From contig JAUVNZ010000025.1 of assembly GCA_030599435.1 (NCBI GenBank), positions 1 to 11,900 on the forward strand: a stretch of DNA of 11,900 bases, in the 5' to 3' direction. The notes under the pieces were generated by a model. That model worked only from the letters and a program-made list of their open reading frames with translations. It did not search any database and had not been told where the DNA came from. The DNA comes from Gammaproteobacteria bacterium (GTDB lineage Bacteria > Pseudomonadota > Gammaproteobacteria > SZUA-152). The position numbers and the translations under genes were made by a program. Shown here one piece after another: positions 6,939 through 11,900 of this stretch (positions are counted from its first letter, which is position 1; each line of letters starts with the position of its first letter).

Positions 6939-7886
6939 TTATTTCTTCCTTGCCCGAGGGTGGGCCTTGTCGTAAACATCGGCAAGATGCTGGAAATCAA
7001 GATGAGTATAAATCTGGGTAGTTGATATATCCGCGTGACCTAACAGTTCCTGTACTGCTCGTAAATCACCACTGGATTCCAGCAAGTGGCTAGCAAAGGC
7101 ATGGCGCAACTTATGCGGATGTACGCGACTATCCAGTCCCTGCTTGATGCCCCATTGGCGAAAACGTTGTTGCACAGCACGCGGAGTAATTCGGCTACCC
7201 TGTTTACTAACAAATAACGCAGACTCTTCCTCGCCCGCCAAAGCCACACGTGTTTTTAACCAACGCTGCAGTGCATCATTCGCGTACCGCCCTACAGGCA
7301 CAATGCGAGCTTTATCTCCTTTACCTGTTACTGGCAGGCTGCCATCGGCAAGATCCACATCACCCAGATTCAGTGAAACCAGTTCTGCCAGTCGCAGACC
7401 AGAGCTATACATCAACTCAAGCATTGCCATATCACGGATCGCAAGGGGATTGTCATCACTGACGGCTAACAGACGGGCCATTTCATCAGCATCCAAAGGC
7501 TCTGGTAATTTTCGTGCTGACTTTGGTGCGCGAATACCCTTTGCTACATTCACCTTCAGGTGTTTTTCCCTCATCAAATATTGAAGAAAACTCCGCAATG
7601 CGGAAAGGGCGCGAGCCAGGCTACGCCCACCAATACCCTGGCGATGCCGCTTTGCTACCCAGCTACGCACATATTGTGCATCCAGCGATTTCCAGTCGGA
7701 CAAACCCACAAGCTTGCAATATTCAACAACACCTTTGAGGTCACGGCGGTAATTGGAAATAGTGTGGGGGGATAGTCTGCGCTCAGTCTCGAGGTGAGCT
7801 AAAAATTCCTCAATCCACTGTCCTTCCATGAATTGGTCTATGGATTTGTCTTTTATGAGTTTGTCGTCAGAGCCCATGGTGGCCAT
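6939..7886 (-). CDS. xerC: Site-specific tyrosine recombinase XerC
   Basis: XerC acts with XerD at the dif site, under FtsK control, to resolve chromosome dimers. The 315-residue protein has the N-terminal SAM-like core-binding domain (about 24-110) and the C-terminal catalytic domain. All catalytic residues are present: Arg165 in SSGLRLAEL, Lys189 in TGKGDKAR, His258 and Arg261 in HPHKLRHAFASHLLE, His284 in LLGHADISTTQIYTH, and the nucleophile Tyr293. The ATG at 7886 gives a somewhat long N-terminus; the ATG at 7877 is also possible. Neither has a strong ribosome site (AAAGAG close to the first). It starts 14 bases after the DUF484 stop. The dapF-DUF484-xerC order is the standard gammaproteobacterial one and supports XerC over XerD or an integrase. 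No attachment sites or cargo are near, so it is the housekeeping enzyme. Confidence 0.95.
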   Translation of the reverse strand: MATMGSDDKLIKDKSIDQFMEGQWIEEFLAHLETERRLSPHTISNYRRDLKGVVEYCKLVGLSDWKSLDAQYVRSWVAKRHRQGIGGRSLARALSALRSFLQYLMREKHLKVNVAKGIRAPKSARKLPEPLDADEMARLLAVSDDNPLAIRDMAMLELMYSSGLRLAELVSLNLGDVDLADGSLPVTGKGDKARIVPVGRYANDALQRWLKTRVALAGEEESALFVSKQGSRITPRAVQQRFRQWGIKQGLDSRVHPHKLRHAFASHLLESSGDLRAVQELLGHADISTTQIYTHLDFQHLADVYDKAHPRARKK

Positions 7887-7900
7887 ACTCTTTCAGGTCT

Positions 7901-8683
7901 TTACTTCTTCAGATGTTTTCCTAAAGCAGCTGCAATAATGTCTGCCATGCGGGCCAGGAAATCAGTGTCCGTACCGATGGTGAAACGATTACGATCAAAA
8001 CTACCAATCGCCAACAAACCAATGGGACCTTGTTTGCCTGTAAACCTTCCCAATGGAAGCAGTGCACTAGAACCAATTTCCTCAGCACGATCCGCAAAAA
8101 GAATCTGTAACTGTTCATCCTTTAGACGACCGCAGTAAGGTTTACTGCTCGTAGTACCATCCTTACTTCCACTCTTACCTTTACTGAAGACGCCCTTAAA
8201 TTGACTGCTAAAAACGTCAACGTCAGTAACAAATCCCGGCAAGGCCGAATTAACATCCAACAACGGTGATCTTAGTAAGTGAACAACCGCGATATCTGTA
8301 TCAAAATCTTTTTTCAAACGATCCGAAATTATCGTCAACAAATCTTCCAGATTCTCGGTCTCCATCAGCTGAAGAGTTAACTGATGCAAGTGGAAGTTGA
8401 GGCGATCATTATCACGTGCGATTTGAATTAGTCCATCGAGTTGTGCCTGACGATTTTCGTTACTCTCTCTTAACGTCGCCACCTGCCGTTCCACCAAAGA
8501 TACTGCACTGCCCGTTTGATGTGGCACACGTAAATCGGTTAGCAACGTAGGTTTATCATCAAAAAAATCTGGATGTCGACGCAAGTAGTCAGCTACTCCT
8601 TGATCATCGATTTGTGGACTAACGCTTTGTATATTTTTCTTCACGCCAGAAGCTTCTGATATGCCTGTGTCTTGACTGCTCAC
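7901..8683 (-). CDS. DUF484 family protein (GAF-like)
   Basis: A 260-residue soluble protein of the DUF484 family, nearly always encoded between dapF and xerC in gammaproteobacteria. The N-terminal signature is clear: VADYLRRHPDFF (30-41), LRVPHQTGSAVSLVERQVAT (51-70) and LRESN (71-75), followed by helices to about 125. The remainder resembles a GAF-type sensory fold (strand-rich, with IAVVHLL at 131-137, SALLPLGRF at 206-214 and GLLAIGSFD at 222-230). Residues about 164-181 form a Ser/Gly/Lys-rich stretch just before the conserved-looking PYCGRL; it may be a lineage-specific loop. The start is GTG at 8683 with AAGGT six bases upstream, overlapping a set of repeats. Function is not established; its neighbourhood implies co-expression with xerC. 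Confidence 0.9.
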   Translation of the reverse strand: MSSQDTGISEASGVKKNIQSVSPQIDDQGVADYLRRHPDFFDDKPTLLTDLRVPHQTGSAVSLVERQVATLRESNENRQAQLDGLIQIARDNDRLNFHLHQLTLQLMETENLEDLLTIISDRLKKDFDTDIAVVHLLRSPLLDVNSALPGFVTDVDVFSSQFKGVFSKGKSGSKDGTTSSKPYCGRLKDEQLQILFADRAEEIGSSALLPLGRFTGKQGPIGLLAIGSFDRNRFTIGTDTDFLARMADIIAAALGKHLKK

Positions 8684-8691
8684 TTGGTCAC

Positions 8692-8735
8692 CTTTTGGTT
8701 ACGGCTAAACTATTCGTTACGACTGTTTGTTACGG
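8692..8735 (-). repeat. Three copies of a 13-base repeat upstream of the DUF484 gene
   Basis: On the plus strand the motif CTNTTNGTTACGR occurs at 8692-8704, 8710-8722 and 8723-8735; ten positions are constant and one is purine in all three. Copies two and three are directly adjacent, and the first is 18 bases away from the second. The first copy touches the ribosome-binding site of the DUF484 gene (minus strand AAGGT, 8694-8690). These lie in the 69-base gap after dapF. It may be slippage or an operator array; nothing in the sequence decides. Confidence 0.7.
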
Positions 8736-8752
8736 ATAGAACTATAAAATAA

Positions 8753-9598
8753 TTATATCGAAATTGTACCTTCATACACCGTCTCAGCCGGACCAGTCAT
8801 ATAAACTGGTGAAGACCCGCCTTGCCAGCGTATTAATAGTCGGCCACCGGGAAGATCCACCGATACCTCATCATCCACCATTCTCCATGTCCGCGCCACT
8901 GCCACGGCAGCGCAGGCTCCCGTTCCACAAGCTAGCGTTTCGCCCGCGCCACGTTCATATACACGCAACCGAATTTGATCGCGCGCCACAACTTGCATGA
9001 AGCCCACGTTGACGCGCTCTGGAAAGCGAGAATGAGATTCCAGCAACGGCCCCAACACAGCCACCGGCGCATCATCAACATTAGCCACATCTAAACTCGT
9101 CACATCAATAACGGCATGGGGGTTGCCCATGGATACCGCGCCAATCTCGATGAGCTGATCACCGGCACTCAGCGAGAAACGCTCCTCCTCCACATCAGCC
9201 TCAAAGGGAATATCTTTCGGATTAAAACGTGGTGTCCCCATGTCCACAGTGACCTGGCCATCCGGCTCCAGGACAAGCTGGATGGTGCCTGATACCGTTG
9301 CCACAGCTAATTCGCTCTTATCCGTAAGACCAGAATTTACCACATATCTGGCAAAACAGCGGGCTCCATTACCACATTGCCCCACTTCACCCCCATCTGC
9401 GTTATATATCCGATAATTAAAATCCACTTCGTCCGTTTCTGGGGGCTGCACCAAAAGCAGCTGGTCACAGCCAATTCCCCGGTGACGATCGGCAATAAAA
9501 CGGATCTGATCCGGGGTAAGATCAACGGTCTGGCTAATGGCGTCAATCACCACAAAATCGTTGCCCAGGCCGTGCATTTTGGTAAAAGATAAACTCAT
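8753..9598 (-). CDS. dapF: Diaminopimelate epimerase DapF
   Basis: DapF converts LL-diaminopimelate to the meso form, the peptidoglycan cross-linking residue and lysine precursor. The 281-residue protein is full length. The two catalytic cysteines are in place: Cys75 in GQCGNGARC (73-81) and Cys224 in [14 protein letters not shown] (222-235). Other family blocks are [11 protein letters not shown] (5-15), [13 protein letters not shown] (38-50), the substrate-binding MGNPHAV (157-163) and [12 protein letters not shown] (214-225). The ATG at 9598 matches the usual family start; no good Shine-Dalgarno is visible before it. It is the first gene of the leftward run. In many relatives lysA is immediately upstream of dapF; here a divergent DUF2461 gene takes that place. 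Confidence 0.97.
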   Translation of the reverse strand: MSLSFTKMHGLGNDFVVIDAISQTVDLTPDQIRFIADRHRGIGCDQLLLVQPPETDEVDFNYRIYNADGGEVGQCGNGARCFARYVVNSGLTDKSELAVATVSGTIQLVLEPDGQVTVDMGTPRFNPKDIPFEADVEEERFSLSAGDQLIEIGAVSMGNPHAVIDVTSLDVANVDDAPVAVLGPLLESHSRFPERVNVGFMQVVARDQIRLRVYERGAGETLACGTGACAAVAVARTWRMVDDEVSVDLPGGRLLIRWQGGSSPVYMTGPAETVYEGTISI

Positions 9599-9627
9599 TT
9601 AACTGATGGTACAGACTGTTGCGCGGG

Positions 9628-9656
9628 ATTCAACAAACCATTTTTCCAGAGTTCAA
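9628..9656 (-). promoter_or_regulatory. Candidate sigma-70 promoter for dapF
   Basis: On the minus strand TTGAAC (9656-9651) and TTGAAT (9633-9628) are separated by 17 bases; each box matches the consensus at four of six positions. The predicted start of transcription is about 25 bases upstream of the dapF ATG. It lies in the only divergent gap bordering the leftward gene run, where a promoter is expected. The call is by eye and uncertain. Confidence 0.35.
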
Positions 9657-9680
9657 TTTAAGCATCAAGGAAAGTCACTC

Positions 9681-10370
9681 ATGGCAAACCCATATTTCAC
9701 TCCAGCGACCTTAAAATTTCTCAACGAACTATCAAATAACAATGAACGGGAGTGGTTTCAGGAAAACAAACAGCGTTATGAGGATACCGTCCGTAGCCCG
9801 GCGTTGGCATTTATCGAAGATATAGTACCCAAACTCCAGTTGATCGCGCCTCGATTTCGGGCCATCCCCAAAAAGGTGGGCGGTTCGTTAATGCGCGTTT
9901 ACCGAGACACGCGCTTTGGTAAAGATAAAACACCCTACAAAACCAATATCGGTATCCAGTTTCGTCATGAAGCTGGCAAAGATGTGCACGCACCGGGCTA
10001 TTACCTGCATGTTGAAAATGGCAATTTTTTTCTGGGTGCAGGTATCTGGCGGCCCGATTCAACCGCATTAGGAAAAATTCGAGACCGAATTATCGAAAAA
10101 GGTAATGAATGGGTATCTGCTCGGGAAAACAAAACCTTCAATAAAAGCTTTTCCCTGGAGGGTGAATCTCTTAAAAATGGTCCGCGTGGATACCCAAAAG
10201 ATCACCCACTAATGGAAGACCTAAAACGAAAAGATTTTATCGCTATAAACGAAATTACAAAAAAAGATGTCTTATCAGAGGGATTTCTGGATGAAGTAAT
10301 GACGCAATTTAATAACACTGAGCCGCTGATGCGTTTTTTATGCTCGGCACTGGAAATACGATTCGATTAA
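9681..10370 (+). CDS. DUF2461 (TIGR02453) family protein
   Basis: A 229-residue protein of the DUF2461 family, found across bacteria and some fungi, with no established biochemical function. The blocks are characteristic: FLNELSNNNEREWFQENKQR (residues 13-32), GGSLMRVYRDTRFGKDKTPY (67-86), KTNIGIQFRH (87-96), APGYYLHVENGNFFLGAGIW (104-123) and RDFIAI-like DFIAINEITKKD later on. The arginine/aspartate/lysine-rich RDTRFGKDKTPYK region is the most invariant in the family. I chose ATG at 9681 because AAGGA lies nine bases before it and the protein then begins at the usual family start. An in-frame ATG at 9606 would add 25 unrelated residues and run into the dapF promoter region. It is divergent from dapF and its stop is one base from the moaC stop, so the two transcripts must converge. 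Confidence 0.9.
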   Translation: MANPYFTPATLKFLNELSNNNEREWFQENKQRYEDTVRSPALAFIEDIVPKLQLIAPRFRAIPKKVGGSLMRVYRDTRFGKDKTPYKTNIGIQFRHEAGKDVHAPGYYLHVENGNFFLGAGIWRPDSTALGKIRDRIIEKGNEWVSARENKTFNKSFSLEGESLKNGPRGYPKDHPLMEDLKRKDFIAINEITKKDVLSEGFLDEVMTQFNNTEPLMRFLCSALEIRFD

Positions 10371-10371
10371 A

Positions 10372-10851
10372 TTATTGTTCTCTGCGCCAATCACCTGACT
10401 TACCGCCACTCTTCTCCATCAGCCTTACATCAGTAATGGTCATGCCTCGATCCACCGCCTTGCACATATCGTACACAGTGAGCAGAGCAATTTGCACCGC
10501 TGTTAGCGCTTCCATTTCTACGCCTGTCTGACCGCTGGTGTGTACAGTGGCACGACAAGCAACAGCGTTATGTTCATTTTGTATTTCAAAATCCACGGCA
10601 ACTTTACTAATCGCCAGCGGGTGACATAGAGGAACTAGATCTGAAGTTTTTTTGGCTGCCATAATGCCTGCTACTCTTGCAATGCCGAGTACATCACCCT
10701 TGCCATGTCGGCCTTCCACGATAAGGCTCAAGGTCTCCGCCTGCATGCGGATTAAACCCTCCGCCACAGCCACCCGCTGTGTAATGGCTTTATCCCCCAC
10801 ATCCACCATGTGTGCTTCTCCAGCCTTATTGAAATGGGTTAATTTGCTCAT
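10372..10851 (-). CDS. moaC: Cyclic pyranopterin monophosphate synthase MoaC
   Basis: MoaC converts the 3',8-cyclo-GTP made by MoaA into cyclic pyranopterin monophosphate, the first stable intermediate of molybdenum cofactor synthesis. From the ATG at 10851 the product is 159 residues (E. coli 161) and begins [18 protein letters not shown], the usual start. AGGA lies seven bases upstream. An in-frame ATG further out (10896) would add 15 unusual residues and is rejected. Active-site residues fall at the same numbers as in E. coli: Lys51 (GRHGKGD), His77 (PLCHPL), Glu112 and Glu114 (GVEMEALTA), Asp128 and Lys131 (YDMCKAV); SGGKSGDW closes the protein. It is transcribed away from moaD-moaE; moaA is not in the window. 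Confidence 0.97.
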   Translation of the reverse strand: MSKLTHFNKAGEAHMVDVGDKAITQRVAVAEGLIRMQAETLSLIVEGRHGKGDVLGIARVAGIMAAKKTSDLVPLCHPLAISKVAVDFEIQNEHNAVACRATVHTSGQTGVEMEALTAVQIALLTVYDMCKAVDRGMTITDVRLMEKSGGKSGDWRREQ

Positions 10852-10879
10852 TTTCGTATCCTGCCCTTGATTCCTGCTT

Positions 10880-10907
10880 AGGATAAACATTGCCAATATC
10901 CCGACAA
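10880..10907 (-). promoter_or_regulatory. Possible moaC promoter
   Basis: On the minus strand TTGTCG (10907-10902) and TATCCT (10885-10880) are 16 bases apart, each with four of six consensus matches, placing a start about 20-25 bases before the moaC ATG. The rest of the 171-base divergent gap holds an imperfect inverted repeat (10928-10973, AGTCCTAT against ATAGGGACT) and a perfect ten-base palindrome AAGTATACTT (11004-11013) just before the moaD ribosome site. I recognise no known riboswitch or ModE site. Confidence 0.28.
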
Positions 10908-11022
10908 TACACCTTTAGACATCAAAAAGTCCTATGGCGCGAGAACCCCTGTTTAATAAGAACTATAGGGACTGACGTATGTCGAAGATTTATAGCCTAA
11001 ACTAAGTATACTTGGAGAAGCC

Positions 11023-11256
11023 ATGACCATCACCGTAAAATTCTTCGCCAGTCTGCGTGAAACCCTTAATCGGGACACCTGCGCCGTAAATAGCTCCGAT
11101 GCTGCTACAGCGGCTGATGTCTGGCGCGTTGCCACCGATAACCAGGAATTCCCAAACAACACCCTTATCGCCATCAACATGGATTACGCTAACTCAGAAC
11201 AACCCGTCAACGATGGTGACGAAGTGGCATTTTTCCCACCCGTGACAGGCGGTTAA
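11023..11256 (+). CDS. moaD: Molybdopterin synthase sulfur-carrier subunit MoaD
   Basis: MoaD is the small ubiquitin-like subunit of molybdopterin synthase; its C-terminal glycine is thiocarboxylated by MoaB/MoeB-type activation and donates sulfur to cyclic pyranopterin monophosphate. The 77-residue product begins with the beta-grasp strand MTITVKFFASLRE and ends FFPPVTGG, with the required terminal Gly-Gly. The segment NDGDEVAFFPPVTGG (63-77) is the family signature. The ATG at 11023 has GGAG five bases upstream. moaE begins two bases after its stop, so the two synthase subunits are made together. Identification is firm from the GG tail and the neighbour. Confidence 0.95.
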   Translation: MTITVKFFASLRETLNRDTCAVNSSDAATAADVWRVATDNQEFPNNTLIAINMDYANSEQPVNDGDEVAFFPPVTGG

Positions 11257-11258
11257 GC

Positions 11259-11696
11259 ATGGTTGAATTGCGCGAAAAAAATTTCGACCCCTGGAAAGAA
11301 ATACAGCAATACCAAAATAACCACCCAGAACTGGCTGGTAAATTTGGAGCCACTTCTATCTTCGTGGGTACTATGCGTGATTTCAACGAAGGAAACGAAG
11401 TCAGCGCAATGACTCTTGAACACTACCCGGAAATGACCAAAAAACACCTGCAGGACATCTCAGCGGAAGCAACACAAAAATGGGACATTCTCGATACCCT
11501 AATCATCCACCGCTATGGTGAAATTCTACCTAACGATCCCATCGTATTGCTGGCTGTGTGGTCCGCACACCGTTCGGAATCATTTTCAGCATGTCGTTAT
11601 CTTATTGAAGAGTTAAAAACCCGTGCGCCGTTCTGGAAAAAAGAATCTGTTAACGAAAAAACTCGTTGGGTACAAAAAAATACCCCGGCAAAATAA
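11259..11696 (+). CDS. moaE: Molybdopterin synthase catalytic subunit MoaE
   Basis: MoaE is the catalytic subunit of molybdopterin synthase; with MoaD it inserts the dithiolene sulfurs to make molybdopterin. The 145-residue product covers the whole family length (E. coli 150). Residues known to matter in E. coli are conserved: Arg40 in FVGTMRDFN, His104-Arg105 in SAHRSESF, and the lysines of ELKTRAPFWKKE (Lys120 and Lys127, equivalent to E. coli Lys119 and Lys126). LEHYPEMT (53-60) and HRYGEILPND (84-93) are typical. The ATG follows the moaD stop by two bases. Its stop is three bases from the end of the converging gene at the right edge, with no terminator between. Confidence 0.97.
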   Translation: MVELREKNFDPWKEIQQYQNNHPELAGKFGATSIFVGTMRDFNEGNEVSAMTLEHYPEMTKKHLQDISAEATQKWDILDTLIIHRYGEILPNDPIVLLAVWSAHRSESFSACRYLIEELKTRAPFWKKESVNEKTRWVQKNTPAK

Positions 11697-11699
11697 TAT

Positions 11700-11900
11700 T
11701 TAGGTATGTGCCGTCACATGTGGCATGTTGTACGCGAGACTTGCATCAACAGGCACTGAAACAATTTCAAATGTCATATCGATAAGATTGCCCATCACAT
11801 AAGTCGGCGACGCACCAACACCAGCGACCGTACCAGGATTAATAAAAACTGATTCCGTTTGTTTCACTGTAGCGATGCTATCAATCTCTGCGCAATGATC
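11700..11900 (-). CDS. Probable calcineurin-like metallophosphoesterase, C-terminal fragment
   Basis: The last 66 codons of a leftward gene whose start is beyond the right edge; the frame is open from 11900 to TAA at 11702-11700. The segment ESVFINPGTVAGVGASPTYV (residues 16-35 of the fragment) resembles the closing part of YfcE/MJ0936/Vps29-type phosphoesterases, in which an INPGS-like turn follows the last metal-binding GHTH motif. That is followed by strand-like NLIDMTFEIVSVPV. The metal-binding motifs themselves are outside the window, so activity cannot be judged. The family call is moderate; the coding call is supported by the long open frame and by its tidy end three bases from moaE. 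Confidence 0.6.
   Translation of the reverse strand, partial: DHCAEIDSIATVKQTESVFINPGTVAGVGASPTYVMGNLIDMTFEIVSVPVDASLAYNMPHVTAHT

Noticed and set aside
6939..7886. Tyrosine recombinase as a mobile-element integrase
   Set aside because: Its sequence and its place after dapF-DUF484 identify the chromosomal xerC; no att repeats or cargo genes are near.
9606..9680. N-terminal extension of the DUF2461 gene from an ATG at 9606
   Set aside because: The extra 25 residues do not look like the family, overlap the candidate dapF promoter, and the ATG at 9681 has a good ribosome site.
10852..10896. N-terminal extension of MoaC from an in-frame upstream ATG
   Set aside because: MoaC proteins begin at MSxLTH; the ATG at 10851 has AGGA at seven bases, and the extension would cover the presumed leader and the -10 box.

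Overview
The window looks like ordinary chromosomal DNA of a gammaproteobacterium. The gene order dapF - DUF484 - xerC - hslV - hslU - DUF971 - ubiE - ubiJ - ubiB is a core arrangement seen, in pieces, in pseudomonads and their marine relatives. A Cellvibrionales-like host is my guess from protein resemblance only. Coding sequences are intact, starts are supported by alignments to well-known families, and I see no phage, CRISPR, tRNA or rRNA sequence.

Layout. From about 9.6 kb down to the left edge, eleven genes all run leftward on the minus strand. They are dapF (lysine/peptidoglycan precursor), a DUF484 protein, xerC (chromosome dimer resolution), hslV and hslU (ATP-dependent protease), a small DUF971 protein, ubiE (quinone methyltransferase), an RDD-family membrane protein, ubiJ and ubiB (ubiquinone biosynthesis), and a partial secreted protein of unknown function that runs off the left edge. 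Gaps are short and no convincing intrinsic terminator was found. RDD-ubiJ and ubiJ-ubiB each overlap by four bases (GTGA), so these three are probably translationally coupled. To the right of dapF, a DUF2461 gene runs rightward and meets moaC (leftward). moaC is divergent from moaD-moaE (rightward), which in turn meets the 3' end of a probable metallophosphoesterase gene cut by the right edge.

Function. The genes are housekeeping: ubiquinone synthesis (UbiE, UbiJ, UbiB), protein quality control (HslVU), DNA topology (XerC), cell-wall precursor supply (DapF) and molybdenum cofactor synthesis (MoaC, MoaD, MoaE; MoaA and MoaB are not in the window).

What stands out is non-coding. A 163-bp near-palindromic element, best read as a MITE-like miniature transposable element, sits between ubiE and the RDD gene and supplies two bases of the ubiE stop codon. 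Two different sets of short triplicated repeats lie directly upstream of hslU and of the DUF484 gene. The RDD gene inside the ubi cluster and the secreted C-terminally lysine-rich protein downstream of ubiB are the least explained coding features. I did not find convincing evidence of a new multi-gene system.
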